A DNA stretch of 64,000 nucleotides from HTCC5015 sp051747425. GTDB taxonomy: Bacteria > Pseudomonadota > Gammaproteobacteria > HTCC5015. This document shows, piece after piece, positions 9,932 to 19,362 of this stretch; positions within the stretch are counted from its first letter, which is position 1; each line of letters starts with the position of its first letter. Under the pieces are notes generated by a model. The model worked only from the letters and a program-made list of their open reading frames with translations, searched no databases and was not told where the DNA came from. Position numbers and translations under genes: made by a program. The stretch covers positions 1-64,000 of the forward strand of contig JBNJGD010000013.1 in NCBI GenBank assembly GCA_051747425.1. The letters are read 5' to 3'.

Positions 9932-10911
9932 GAATCCACCTCAAACAGTGCCAGCGCCTCGAGACACTGGTGTTGGTGGCGCGCGCCAGTGCCCAGCTCG
10001 ATGACACACCCGGGCAGTTTCAGGCCATAGGGAACACCCTCGCGCTCACTCTCCAGCACCCAGTGGCACAACTGGCTCAGACGCCTTTCCGGCGACAGGC
10101 TTTCCAGCCAGGCGTAGTCGAACCAGCGCATTTCGCTGACATTGCCTTCGAAGTGTTTGGACAGCCACTGGTTGCTGTGGGCCAGGGACTTCCAGGCGAC
10201 ACGCTTGGGTGAATCCGTGGTTTGATAGCGGCGAATTCCGGCAAAGTCATCGTCACCGGCCACGGCGGCAGAGCGCTTACCCTCGCTGTCGTCAGTGTCC
10301 CGATACGCCATGCCAAAGTCCTCGGGCGCCGGATAGACCAGGACGCTCAATTCATCCGCAAAGCGCAACCAGGACCAGACAAAAAACAAACCGAAGGGGT
10401 AACAAGTCCACAGACGAAGGCGGGACAGGCGAAAGCGCCCGCGCTCGAGCTCAGGAGTGACAAAATGCAACAAGCCATCGCGGCTGCTTCCGGCACTTTG
10501 TTCGTCACCGGGCTCCCCCAGCCACAAAGCCTCGCGAGCGCGGCCGTTGAGTGGTTTTACCTCAATCCCGAAACGCGCCCGCTGACCGGCGTAAATGGCG
10601 GGACAGGGGCGGGGAGTCAGGGCCAGCCGAACCAGGTTGGCATAGGTGTAGTGCATGCCCAGTATGGCTATTGAAGCGACCAGAAAAGCCAGCATAAAGG
10701 CCATGCTGTTGCTGTAGTTCATGGCCCCCAACAACAACACCAGAACCAGCGCGGCGAGAATAAAACCAAAGCGCGTAGGCAGCACATAGATGGATCGCCC
10801 GTGGGTGATCACAGTGGCCCCCTGGCGCTTGATGCGCCGGTTGGCCCAATCGTTGACCCGGACTCGCAGGCCGGAAAAAATCGGCCACTGTCCCACGCGC
10901 TCAAACCACAC
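9928..10911 (-). CDS. DUF58 domain protein
   Basis: A 327-residue protein with two adjacent N-terminal transmembrane segments (about residues 48-90) and a C-terminal DUF58 domain recognised by GIRRYQTTDSPKRVAWKSLA and WLSKHFEG. DUF58 proteins occur with MoxR ATPases and von Willebrand-like or transglutaminase proteins and are thought to act with the ATPase in maturing envelope targets; the reaction is unknown. The start is GTG at 10911 with AGGTG upstream. It lies 10 bases after the moxR stop and overlaps tgpA by four. Confidence 0.85.
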   Translation of the reverse strand: MWFERVGQWPIFSGLRVRVNDWANRRIKRQGATVITHGRSIYVLPTRFGFILAALVLVLLLGAMNYSNSMAFMLAFLVASIAILGMHYTYANLVRLALTPRPCPAIYAGQRARFGIEVKPLNGRAREALWLGEPGDEQSAGSSRDGLLHFVTPELERGRFRLSRLRLWTCYPFGLFFVWSWLRFADELSVLVYPAPEDFGMAYRDTDDSEGKRSAAVAGDDDFAGIRRYQTTDSPKRVAWKSLAHSNQWLSKHFEGNVSEMRWFDYAWLESLSPERRLSQLCHWVLESEREGVPYGLKLPGCVIELGTGARHQHQCLEALALFEVDS

Positions 10912-10921
10912 GGCGGTTCAC

Positions 10922-11836
10922 CTAGTTCAGTGCCACAGCTTCGACCAGCTGTTCTCGCAGTGTGTCGCTGTCCAGGGGCTCGTGCTGGGGTGTTTTAAGG
11001 CGATGTCTGGCGAGGGGGACCACGCCGCGCTGAATGTCCTCTGGCTGGACAAAATCGCGCCCCTCAATAAAGGCACTGGCCTGGGCGACCCGGACCAGTC
11101 CCAACCCGGCCCGGGGCGACAACCCCTGGGCAAAGACTGCGGGATCCCGGCTGCGTTTTAAAATGGCCTGAATGTAGGCAATGGCCCGGTCATTCACGGC
11201 CACCGATTTGGCCTGAGCCTGAACGGCTGCCAGCGACTCGCCGCTGAAGACAGCATCCAGTTCGGCCATTAACTCGCGTCGATCCTCACCCTTCAGCAAA
11301 GCGCTCTCGACTTCGTCACTCAGGGGCGCCATTTCCACCTGCATCAAAAAGCGATCGAGTTGTGACTCGGGCAAGGGGAAGGTGCCAATCTGGGAAGAGG
11401 GGTTCTGCGTGGCAATCACAAAAAACGGCCGGGGCAGGGGATAGGTCTTGCCATCGACGGTGACCTGGCGCTCTTCCATGGCTTCCAGAAGGGCGCTTTG
11501 GGTCTTTGGTGTGGCCCGGTTCACCTCATCGGCCAGAACCACCTGATGGAAAACAGGACCGGGGTGGAATTCAAAGGCCTTCTGGCTTTGATGGTAAATC
11601 GAGACCCCGACAATGTCCGCCGGCAACAAGTCGCTGGTGAACTGAATTCGCTGGTAATCCAGTCCCATTACATGGGCGAGGGCCTGGGAGAGGGTGGTTT
11701 TGCCGGTGCCGGGAAGGTCTTCGATCAGCAAGTGCCCTTCGGCCAGCAGGCAAACCAGTGATTGCCGGACCACCTCGGCCTGGCCGAGAACGATTTTGTT
11801 CAGTGTCTGTGCCGCAGCCGTCAGCTGTTTGTTCAT
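10922..11836 (-). CDS. MoxR-family AAA+ ATPase
   Basis: A chaperone-like ATPase of 304 residues (start ATG at 11836, GGGG six bases upstream; ATG at 11845 is an alternative). Walker A is IEDLPGTGKTTLS; the Walker B/sensor region reads VVLADEVNRATPKTQSALLEAMEERQVTVDG; FFVIATQNP and FPLPESQLDRF are typical MoxR motifs. The reading frame stays open to 12073, but the extra residues look non-coding. First gene of the MoxR-DUF58-TgpA operon. Confidence 0.92.
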   Translation of the reverse strand: MNKQLTAAAQTLNKIVLGQAEVVRQSLVCLLAEGHLLIEDLPGTGKTTLSQALAHVMGLDYQRIQFTSDLLPADIVGVSIYHQSQKAFEFHPGPVFHQVVLADEVNRATPKTQSALLEAMEERQVTVDGKTYPLPRPFFVIATQNPSSQIGTFPLPESQLDRFLMQVEMAPLSDEVESALLKGEDRRELMAELDAVFSGESLAAVQAQAKSVAVNDRAIAYIQAILKRSRDPAVFAQGLSPRAGLGLVRVAQASAFIEGRDFVQPEDIQRGVVPLARHRLKTPQHEPLDSDTLREQLVEAVALN

Positions 11837-12295
11837 AAGCCCCATGTGTCCGCATTTATTCAAAAAGGGCAGTTTACCCAAGTTGTCGACTGTCGACAGT
11901 GAATCCGTCCGTCGGACCGACGAGGTGCCACTACGCAGTGACGGGCCGTTGCTGCTCCCCGCGTGACCAGGCCGCCGCCATTCACAGCGCGAATAACACT
12001 GTATCGATATTTTAGATATCAATGGGCACAAACAGCCCGAAAAAACATTTAGACAACTAAATACTTTATTCACATTTTCCAGAATACACTTTATTTATAG
12101 ACTTTAGACGACTGTATTTATTGGATTTAATAAACTGTTAGCAACATAGTTAGAGCTCAAACAAAACCGAATGAAATCGACAGCAAGGCGTGAAGAAAAC
12201 CCGGAAAGTCAGGCGCGTCTAGACAGGGTACAGACGGTCAACACAAAAAAGGCAGCGCGTGGCTGCCCTGGTTGCATCGAAAACAGAAGGGAGAG
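11837..12295. other. intergenic region with palindromes upstream of the moxR operon
   Basis: No gene is seen in these 459 bases. At 11884-11897 TGTCGAC is repeated in tandem and includes the palindrome CTGTCGACAG; at 11910-11922 there is a perfect 13-base palindrome, CGTCGGACCGACG. Both could be operators for the leftward moxR operon. The stretch 11990-12170 is AT-rich without a clear promoter. The araC terminator is at 12244-12268. Confidence 0.5.
12244..12268 (-). terminator. intrinsic terminator of the araC-type gene
   Basis: Read leftward, GGCAGC and GCTGCC pair across a five-base loop and are followed by six T. It lies 28 bases past the stop of the regulator gene. Confidence 0.75.
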
Positions 12296-13366
12296 TTAAC
12301 GGTGGCTGCGACGCCCCTCGGGCATCATCTTGCGATACTGGGATGGCGTGAAGCCCGACCAGCGACTGAATGAACGGGTAAAGCTGCGACGATCGGAAAA
12401 GCCCAGGGCATCACTGATTTGTTCAATGGAGTTACCCGAATCCTGCAGGAGGTCGCAAGCGCGCTTGAAACGGGCGCGGTCGAGCACTTGCTGGAAGTTC
12501 AATTCCTCTTGCTGCAAGCGGCGCTGAAGGGTCCGTCCCGTCATATTAAAGTGCGAGGCGACTTCCTCCAGACCCGCCGTCAACAGCTCGGGCGACTGAT
12601 ACATCAGGCTGTAGACGCGCTCGGAAAAGAGCAGAGAGGAGTTGAACTTGTCGAGGCGCTTTTCCAGCATCGCCTGGGCCTGCCGGTTAAGTTCGGGCAT
12701 GGAGGACTGCAGCTGGCGATCGAGCACGGACTGGGCAATAGAAGCACGGTTGCGCTCGGCGCCACCGCGGACGGGACAACTGAACACCTCGCGGTACTCG
12801 GCTTCGTCGGCCAGTAGCGGGTGGGCAAACTCGACCGATTTGAGGCCAAAGCTCTCGCCCACAAGAACGCGACCAAATTTATTGACGATGGCGAACAGTG
12901 CCTCGGCGACCACGGCGCGGGATCTGGCGGGTATGACATTGTCTACATCAATAATGGCGCGAACGACGCCATGTTCATCGTCCTCCTGGAGCTCCAGGGA
13001 AATAAACGGAGCCAGCAGCGGGGTAGCCCACTTGAGAACGCGAAGCGCCTGCCGGGGGGTCTGACAGGTAGACAGAAAAGTTTCCATCTCGGGAATGTAG
13101 TCGAAAGCAAAACTCTCACCGAAATACAGCCCCACAGTGGGCAAGTTCAGCTTGCCGCTGAGGGCTTCAATCAAACCCACAAATTGCTCCACCGAGATGG
13201 TGTTCTCCACCAGGTTGTCCAGCGCCGGATCCACCGAAGCCGTCGACAGTGCGTCGGAAAAGTCCACTCGCATGCGGATGGCAAACTTGATGATGGACGG
13301 CACCAGCAGAGAAGGGATTCGAAGTGAATCGACACTCTTGGGCGGCTTGTTTTCGTTTACCGTCAT
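12296..13366 (-). CDS. AraC-family regulator with arabinose-binding-like N-terminal domain
   Basis: A 356-residue regulator. Residues 20-210 resemble the Arabinose_bd domain of OruR/ArgR-like AraC proteins. The C-terminal double helix-turn-helix (about 260-350) reads LEEVASHFNMTGRTLQRRLQ, then SIEQISDALGFSDRRSFTRS and WSGFTPSQYRK. It is divergent from the PLP-enzyme gene at 13682, with 315 bases between, so that gene and its own promoter are likely targets. The second regulator of this type is at 32148-33155. Confidence 0.88.
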   Translation of the reverse strand: MTVNENKPPKSVDSLRIPSLLVPSIIKFAIRMRVDFSDALSTASVDPALDNLVENTISVEQFVGLIEALSGKLNLPTVGLYFGESFAFDYIPEMETFLSTCQTPRQALRVLKWATPLLAPFISLELQEDDEHGVVRAIIDVDNVIPARSRAVVAEALFAIVNKFGRVLVGESFGLKSVEFAHPLLADEAEYREVFSCPVRGGAERNRASIAQSVLDRQLQSSMPELNRQAQAMLEKRLDKFNSSLLFSERVYSLMYQSPELLTAGLEEVASHFNMTGRTLQRRLQQEELNFQQVLDRARFKRACDLLQDSGNSIEQISDALGFSDRRSFTRSFSRWSGFTPSQYRKMMPEGRRSHR

Positions 13367-13495
13367 TATTGTCCCTCAGTCACACCAAGGGCATTGTCGC
13401 AAACGCAGCGCACAAAACCAGACCCAATTTTTCCCGCCAGAGCACAAGAGACGACGAACAGGGGAAATGGGCGCTATTCGAACGCCATATACTAT

Positions 13496-13515
13496 TTGAC
13501 ATAATATACATTATG
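13496..13515. promoter_or_regulatory. candidate operator (inverted repeat) in the araC / PLP-enzyme intergenic region
   Basis: TTGACA at 13496-13501 overlaps the inverted repeat CATAAT-ATAC-ATTATG at 13500-13515. A well-spaced -10 is not obvious. The rest of the 315-base gap (13367-13681) shows no gene. The position between two divergent genes suits an operator. Confidence 0.35.
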
Positions 13516-13681
13516 CGAAGTTATCTTGATGTTATCCAGCCCCAAGAGCGATGCGTTTATTTATCCCCGGCACCCGTGCACACTGTCATGATGGGCTGTA
13601 ACGGCTTTATTATGACAATCAATCACATTACACTCTGCCCAATGGCTACCGCAATCCATCCTACGAGACGAAGCTGACATC

Positions 13682-14956
13682 ATGTTTTACCTGCTACTTG
13701 CCGTACTGGCACTTGTCGTTGCCCTGATCGCTTTTCGACCTGGAGATCGCGGCCGGCCCCACGAGCGTTATTTCGACGCGCTCCAGCAAACACTGAAAGA
13801 CGCCGACATCGATCGTCCGCGGCTAGTAATCGATCGCCAGCGCCTCGACGCCAATATCGACGCACTGGTCGACAAAATCGGTCGACAGCGCTATCGCATC
13901 GTCGCCAAGTCGCTGCCGTCTCTGCCGCTCTTGCGGCACATCATGGAGCGCTCCGGCAGCGATAAACTGATGGTTTTTCACCGTCCGTTTCTGTCCATTC
14001 TGAGCCGGGAGTTTCCCCGTGCCGATATTTTGCTGGGCAAACCCCTGTCAGCCGTTTCCCTGGGCCATTTTCTGGCAGGCATTGATCAGGAACAACGGCA
14101 AAGCGCCTGCGACAAGATTCAATGGCTGGTAGACACCGCCGATCGATTGCGTCAGTACGATCATGTAGCCAGTGAGCACGGCCTGACCTTGCGCATCAAT
14201 CTGGAAATCGATGTCGGACTGCACCGTGGCGGCTTTACGGCCCCCGAGACCATGCGGGAAACCCTGACCCTGCTGCGCGAGAGCCCGCGCCTGACGCTGT
14301 CGGGCCTGATGGGCTACGAGCCGCATATCGCCAAAATGCCAATGGCCACAGAGACCCGCATGGAGCGCGCACGGCACCGGACCATGGACCACTACCAAGC
14401 CTTCAAGAACATGATTAAAAAGGACTTTTCGGACCTCTACAGCGACGACCTGACCTTTAACGGCGCCGGCAGCCCGACCTGTCAGTTGTATCGAAACGAC
14501 GATACCCTCAACGACATCAGCGCCGGATCCAGCCTGTTAATGCCGGGTGATTTTGACCTCGCCAGCGTCCGCGACCAGCAACAGGCACTGTTCATTGCCA
14601 CGCCCGTGCTGAAAAAACTCGAGGGCACCAACCTGCCCTTCCTCGAGCGGCTCACCCCCCTGCTCTCGCGCTACAACCCCAATTGGCAGCACAGTTTTTT
14701 TATTTACGGCGGCTATTGGAAAGCGGCGCCGCGCTCCCCGGAAGGGCTGAGCAATAACGGGGTCTACGGGCGCAGCTCCAATCAGGAGATGCTCAACGGG
14801 TCCGGCAACACCCGCCTGGAAGTCGACGATTTTGTGTTTCTCCGGCCAAGCCAGTCGGAGGCGGTGCTGCTGGAGTTTGGCGACATCCTCGCCGTCGCCG
14901 ATGGCAAGATCGAAGCCCGCTGGCCCCACCTGGCCCAGGTCAGCGCCCGGGACTGA
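13682..14956 (+). CDS. membrane-anchored alanine-racemase-fold PLP enzyme (D-threonine aldolase/D-serine dehydratase-like)
   Basis: A 424-residue protein with an N-terminal transmembrane anchor (residues 2-18, followed by arginines, so the enzyme domain should face the cytoplasm). The alanine-racemase N-terminal barrel starts near residue 45 (PRLVIDRQRLDANIDALV); the likely PLP lysine is Lys76 in YRIVAKSLPS. The C-terminal part (about 300-415) fits the D-serine dehydratase-like domain of DSD1/D-threonine aldolase proteins. The substrate is unknown. The AraC regulator upstream is its probable control. Confidence 0.8.
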   Translation: MFYLLLAVLALVVALIAFRPGDRGRPHERYFDALQQTLKDADIDRPRLVIDRQRLDANIDALVDKIGRQRYRIVAKSLPSLPLLRHIMERSGSDKLMVFHRPFLSILSREFPRADILLGKPLSAVSLGHFLAGIDQEQRQSACDKIQWLVDTADRLRQYDHVASEHGLTLRINLEIDVGLHRGGFTAPETMRETLTLLRESPRLTLSGLMGYEPHIAKMPMATETRMERARHRTMDHYQAFKNMIKKDFSDLYSDDLTFNGAGSPTCQLYRNDDTLNDISAGSSLLMPGDFDLASVRDQQQALFIATPVLKKLEGTNLPFLERLTPLLSRYNPNWQHSFFIYGGYWKAAPRSPEGLSNNGVYGRSSNQEMLNGSGNTRLEVDDFVFLRPSQSEAVLLEFGDILAVADGKIEARWPHLAQVSARD

Positions 14957-14970
14957 GCGCCCAAGCGCCT

Positions 14971-15978
14971 TCAGCCCATGGGACCAATGCCCACAGCGCG
15001 GCGCAACTCGGCCACCTTGGGGGCGCTGTAATCGCGCGCCTTCTCACCGCCGCGACGCAATACCGACTCGATGTGGGCCGGGTCTGCCATCAGGGCCTCA
15101 TAGCGCTCCCGGGGCTCGGCCAGAACGCCGTCTAGCAACTCGAACAAGCGCTGTTTGGCTTCACCCCAGGCCAGCCCGGCCGCCAGGTCGGCGTGCATTT
15201 GCCCGGCCTGTTCCTCGTCCGCAAAAGCCCGATAGATGGCGTAGACGGTACTGGCATCGGGGTTTTTGGGCTCACCGGGCTCGAGTGAATTGGTCACAAT
15301 TTTCATGACCTGCTTGCGCAGTTTTTTGCTGGGCAGGAACAAGGGAATAGTATTGTCGTAGCTCTTGCTCATCTTTCGCCCGTCCTGACCCAGCAGCGTT
15401 GCCGCTCTCTCGTCCACCTCCGCTTCCGGCAGCACGAAGTGTTCGCCATAGAGGTGATTGAAGCGTTGGGCGATGTCCCGTGCCATCTCGATGTGCTGCA
15501 CCTGGTCGCGCCCCACGGGTACGCGGTGCGCGTCAAACAGCAGCATGTCCGCGGCCATCAGTACCGGGTAGTTGAACAACCCCATGGTGACGCCCCTGTC
15601 CGGGTCGTTGCCCTCGGCCACATTGGCATCGACCGCCGCCTTGTAGGCGTGGGCGCGATTGAGCAGCCCCTTGGCGCTGACGCAGTTGAGCAACCAGTTG
15701 AGCTCGGTGACTTCGGGAATATCGGACTGGCGGTAAAAAGTGACGGCCTCGGGATCGAGCCCCAGCGCCAGCCAGGTGGCGGCAATTTCCAGGCTGGAGC
15801 GGCGCACCCGCTCGGGGTCCTGGCACTTGATCAGGGCGTGGTAATCGGCGAGGAAAAAAAACGAGTTCACCGAACTGTCCCGACTGGCTTCAATGGCCGG
15901 GCGAATGGCGCCGACATAGTTACCAAGATGCGGCGTTCCAGTAGTGGTAATTCCTGTTAAAACAGTGGGTTTGCTCAT
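14971..15978 (-). CDS. trpS: tryptophanyl-tRNA synthetase
   Basis: Charges tRNA-Trp. The 335-residue class I synthetase has the HIGH-like motif in TTTGTPHLGNYVGAI near the N-terminus and the KMSKS loop in GRKMSKSYDNTIPLF. The length is normal. It is convergent with the PLP-enzyme gene (14 bases apart) and divergent from the FabG-like gene. Confidence 0.97.
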   Translation of the reverse strand: MSKPTVLTGITTTGTPHLGNYVGAIRPAIEASRDSSVNSFFFLADYHALIKCQDPERVRRSSLEIAATWLALGLDPEAVTFYRQSDIPEVTELNWLLNCVSAKGLLNRAHAYKAAVDANVAEGNDPDRGVTMGLFNYPVLMAADMLLFDAHRVPVGRDQVQHIEMARDIAQRFNHLYGEHFVLPEAEVDERAATLLGQDGRKMSKSYDNTIPLFLPSKKLRKQVMKIVTNSLEPGEPKNPDASTVYAIYRAFADEEQAGQMHADLAAGLAWGEAKQRLFELLDGVLAEPRERYEALMADPAHIESVLRRGGEKARDYSAPKVAELRRAVGIGPMG

Positions 15979-16194
15979 TTAATTAAACCAAATTATAAGG
16001 TGATGGCGGGGTCTGCAGAGCGGAGCTTATCACGCGCCGGGCAAGGATTCAGCCCGCCCGGCCGGCCCCCTTCTCCCGGCGGCAACAGGGAATAGGCGCA
16101 CAAAAAACACCTTAGGCGACGACCGCTATTGCAGTGCAGCACCAGCGCGTTACGATAGCGCCACCTCTCATTTTGAACAGACTAGGAGTGCACT

Positions 16195-17592
16195 GTGAGT
16201 GACGGTTATGTAAATTTCGCCAACAGCAACCTTGGCCAGAGCCTGATTAAGGCGCTTGGCCTGCCCCAACCCGAACTGCTCGATCGCTACGAGCCCGGTC
16301 AGGACTTTGTCCGCGGTGACCTGTTGTTCGGTTCTGCGCCCGGCAGCGAGCTCGGCCAGGCCATTGGCGAGGTACTCAGCCACAGCAAGGGCAACATACT
16401 GACTTCCGGCGACGAGGCCGCCAAAGGTTGCCAGGAGGCCGGCATCAAAGCCACCGCCTACCCGCCTTCGGAAGACGATGGACAGCGTTTTGGCGCCCTG
16501 GTGTTTGACGCCACAGGCATCAAAAACAGCAACCAGCTGCGTGAACTCTACAACTTCTTCCACCCGGTGGCGCGCAAGGTCGCCGGCAGTGGACGCATCA
16601 TCGTCCTCGGCCGTACACCCGAGCTGTGCAAGGACGCCAAGGAGCGCACCGCCCAGCGCGCGCTGGAGGGCTTCATTCGCTCCACCGGCAAGGAAATCCG
16701 CAAGGGCTGCACTTCACAGCTGGTCTATGCCGCCCCGGGCGCCGAGAACCAGATCGAATCGACGCTGCGCTTTTTCCTAAGCAGCAAATCCGCCTATGTC
16801 TCGGCCCAGGTCGTCCGCCTGAGCAAAACCAAGGCACAGACCGTCAGCGACTGGGAAAAGCCCCTGTCCGGCAAAAACGCCCTGGTCACCGGTGCCTCCC
16901 GCGGCATTGGCAAGGCCATTGCCACCATTCTGGCCCGCGATGGCGCCCGGGTTACCTGCCTGGACATCCCCCCCGCCGAGGAAGAACTGAAAAAGGTCGC
17001 CGAAGAACTCAAGGGCGATGCGCTGGCACTGGACATTACTGCCGCCGAGGCGCCCAAGACCATCGTCGATCACTTCGGCAAGCTCGGCGGGCTCGATATT
17101 ATCGTGCACAACGCCGGTGTTACCCGGGACAAGACCCTCGGCCGCATGAAGCCCGAATTCTGGGACATGACCCTGGACATCAACCTGTCCTCGGAAGAGC
17201 GTATCAATGACGCCCTGCTGGAAGCCGGCACCATTAACGACAATGGCCGCGTGATCTGCGTCTCCTCCATCAGCGGCATTGCCGGCAACATGGGCCAGAC
17301 CAACTACGCCACCAGCAAGGCCGGCGTGATTGGCATGGTTCAGGCCATGGCACCCGAACTGCACAAAAAGGGCATCACCATCAACGCCGTTGCCCCGGGC
17401 TTTATCGAGACCCAAATGACAGCAGCCATTCCCTTTGCCATTCGTCAGGCGGGTCGCCGCATGAACTCAATGAGTCAGGGCGGTCTGCCTCAGGATGTGG
17501 CAGAGGCCATCGCCTGGTACGCCAACCCCGCCTCTGCGGGCGTCAATGGCAACATCGTGCGCGTCTGCGGGCAGAGTCTGCTCGGCGCCTGA
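16195..17592 (+). CDS. long (high-molecular-weight) FabG-type 3-oxoacyl reductase
   Basis: A 465-residue short-chain dehydrogenase of the long FabG type. Residues 1-215 form an extra N-terminal domain, and residues from about 225 form the Rossmann SDR: LVTGASRGIGKAIATIL for NADP binding, HNAGVTRD, and the catalytic Ser-Tyr-Lys in CVSSISGIAGNMGQTNYATSKAG. The start is GTG at 16195 with AGGAG nine bases upstream. It is 55 bases from a MaoC-type hydratase in the same direction, so the two probably perform consecutive steps on 3-oxoacyl/3-hydroxyacyl thioesters. Confidence 0.92.
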   Translation: MSDGYVNFANSNLGQSLIKALGLPQPELLDRYEPGQDFVRGDLLFGSAPGSELGQAIGEVLSHSKGNILTSGDEAAKGCQEAGIKATAYPPSEDDGQRFGALVFDATGIKNSNQLRELYNFFHPVARKVAGSGRIIVLGRTPELCKDAKERTAQRALEGFIRSTGKEIRKGCTSQLVYAAPGAENQIESTLRFFLSSKSAYVSAQVVRLSKTKAQTVSDWEKPLSGKNALVTGASRGIGKAIATILARDGARVTCLDIPPAEEELKKVAEELKGDALALDITAAEAPKTIVDHFGKLGGLDIIVHNAGVTRDKTLGRMKPEFWDMTLDINLSSEERINDALLEAGTINDNGRVICVSSISGIAGNMGQTNYATSKAGVIGMVQAMAPELHKKGITINAVAPGFIETQMTAAIPFAIRQAGRRMNSMSQGGLPQDVAEAIAWYANPASAGVNGNIVRVCGQSLLGA

Positions 17593-17647
17593 TCCATTTG
17601 GCAAGCCAACCGGGGCGGGGTTTCCCGCCCCCTTCAGGAGTATCAAA

Positions 17648-18502
17648 ATGAGCAGTGATGTACTGGAAAAATCACCCGCCATGCTCGGGCTCTATTTGCG
17701 GGCACTTTTGCCCAAAAAGGTCGACAGCTCTGCCGCCGCCCTGCCCGGCCTGGAAAAAAAGCTCGTCGGCGTTCGCGCCAATGCCAAGCGCCTGAGTCGC
17801 TACAATCAGGTCTGCGGTTTCAAGGATGGCGACACCCTGCCACCCACCTACCCCCACATGCTGGCCTTTCCCGTCCACATGGAAATGATGTTGGACAAGC
17901 GCTTCCCCTATGCCCTGATGGGGCTGGTGCATGTATCCAACCAGATTACCCAGTATCGACCCATCGGGCGAACCGAAGCGATTGATGTAAGCTGTCACTT
18001 TGGCCAGCTCAGAGGCCACGAGAAAGGCAAAATTATCGAGCTGATCACCGAGGTCTACGCCGCTGGCGAAAAGGTCTGGGAGAGCCGCTCCGACATGCTG
18101 GCGCGGGTCAAGGGCGACAAGAGCAAGGCCGCCAAGGCCAAACCCGCCGAGCCACTGAGTACGCTGGCCGAAACCTGGACCCTGCCCTCCAATCTCGGCC
18201 GACGCTACGCAGCGGTATCCGGTGACAGCAACCCGATCCACCTCACCGGACTCAGCGCCAAGCTGTTTGGCTTCAAGGGCCACATCGCCCACGGCATGTG
18301 GACCAAGGCGCGGGCACTGGCCGCTCTGCAGGATGAGTTGCCGAAACGCTTCAACGCCGAGATTCAGTTCAAGCTGCCCGTGTTTCTGCCCGCCGAGGTC
18401 GGTTTTTACCGCGAGGGGCCGATCGCCAACGCCCAGATCGAGGTGCGCGACAGCAAAGGCAAGAAGCCGCATATGCGCGGCACCGTCACCGCTCTGAGCT
18501 AA
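17648..18502 (+). CDS. MaoC-family (hot-dog) acyl-CoA/ACP dehydratase
   Basis: A 284-residue protein with the hydratase-2 motif near residues 190-215: RRYAAVSGDSNPIHL followed by FKGHIAHGMW, which holds the catalytic Asp and His of MaoC-type hot-dog enzymes. The N-terminal half resembles a degenerate second hot-dog. The ATG at 17648 follows TCAGGAG; the frame is open upstream into fabG without support. Likely dehydrates 3-hydroxyacyl thioesters made by the neighbouring FabG. Confidence 0.88.
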   Translation: MSSDVLEKSPAMLGLYLRALLPKKVDSSAAALPGLEKKLVGVRANAKRLSRYNQVCGFKDGDTLPPTYPHMLAFPVHMEMMLDKRFPYALMGLVHVSNQITQYRPIGRTEAIDVSCHFGQLRGHEKGKIIELITEVYAAGEKVWESRSDMLARVKGDKSKAAKAKPAEPLSTLAETWTLPSNLGRRYAAVSGDSNPIHLTGLSAKLFGFKGHIAHGMWTKARALAALQDELPKRFNAEIQFKLPVFLPAEVGFYREGPIANAQIEVRDSKGKKPHMRGTVTALS

Positions 18503-18526
18503 TCACCGCCAAAAACGGTGGTACAC

Positions 18527-18555
18527 AAAAAAAGGCACCCCCGGGGTGCCTTTTT
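18527..18555. terminator. bidirectional terminator after the FabG-MaoC pair
   Basis: GGCACCCC (18534-18541) pairs with GGGGTGCC (18543-18550), with an A-run on the left and five T on the right. It can serve the rightward maoC gene and the leftward membrane-protein gene that converges on it. A weaker hairpin (CACCG/CGGTG) is at 18506-18520. Confidence 0.8.
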
Positions 18556-18576
18556 CAGTTTCGGCGCAAGTGCCAA

Positions 18577-19362
18577 TTAACTGCCCCAGACAAACACCTC
18601 ATAGAGCCCGACCAAATAGAAGGCCAGGCCAATCCAGGCTTTGGGCACCGCCGGCTTGTCCAGATACTTCAACAGCAGAGCACCCGCCATACCGCAGAGC
18701 ATATAGGGTATAAAGATTTCCCAGGTGGTGAAATGCATCAGATCCGGACGGAAATAAAAGAAGTAGTACACATTGAATGTCACCAGACTGAAGGTGTTTG
18801 CCAGGGTTTCCAGCACCATGGCGTCGATGGCAATCAGGACGCCCTTGGCCGTCACGGAGTCGGCCATGGGGGAGCGGCGAACCACCAGCATCCGGTGGAA
18901 AAAATACAGGTAAAAACCGTACATGGCCCAGACCACCGCAGTGGCACCCGAGGTATAGCCGTTGTGAACCGGCCAGATGCGGTACTCCCAGGCGGGACGA
19001 CCGATAAAGTGGACAAAGGCGGAGTCAAACAACACCTCACAGAACACGCCGCAGGCAAAGGTCGCCCCCATGTACAGGGCCAGCGTGCGCCAGTGCGGCC
19101 ACAGCCACTGGCGCGCCAGAAGGCAGTTGAAAAGGTAGAGAAGCGGTGTGAAGAAGACAAAAAAGGAGAGAACGAACAGATAGGCCGCCTCGCCGTGATA
19201 GGGCACATCGGTAATCTGTGCCGGGTCGACCACAAAGGCCAGCACCGCGCGACTGATCAGCCACAAGCTGGCATAGGCCAGGACAAAATACTTTAAAAGC
19301 CGCAGGGCCAGCTGGCCACCGCCGAGCTTTTCCTGAACAAACAGGGATCGGGTTTTATTCAC
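18577..19362 (-). CDS. conserved integral membrane protein of unknown function
   Basis: A 261-residue protein with about seven hydrophobic segments. Distinct residues in loops are CEVLFDSAFV, RPAWEYRIWPVHNGYTSG and MYGFYLYFFHR, which suggests a specific function rather than a generic anchor, but the family is not recognised. The start is GTG at 19362, overlapping the tilS stop (GTGA), so it is translationally coupled to tilS at the end of the accA-tilS run. No signal peptide is seen. Confidence 0.7.
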   Translation of the reverse strand: MNKTRSLFVQEKLGGGQLALRLLKYFVLAYASLWLISRAVLAFVVDPAQITDVPYHGEAAYLFVLSFFVFFTPLLYLFNCLLARQWLWPHWRTLALYMGATFACGVFCEVLFDSAFVHFIGRPAWEYRIWPVHNGYTSGATAVVWAMYGFYLYFFHRMLVVRRSPMADSVTAKGVLIAIDAMVLETLANTFSLVTFNVYYFFYFRPDLMHFTTWEIFIPYMLCGMAGALLLKYLDKPAVPKAWIGLAFYLVGLYEVFVWGS

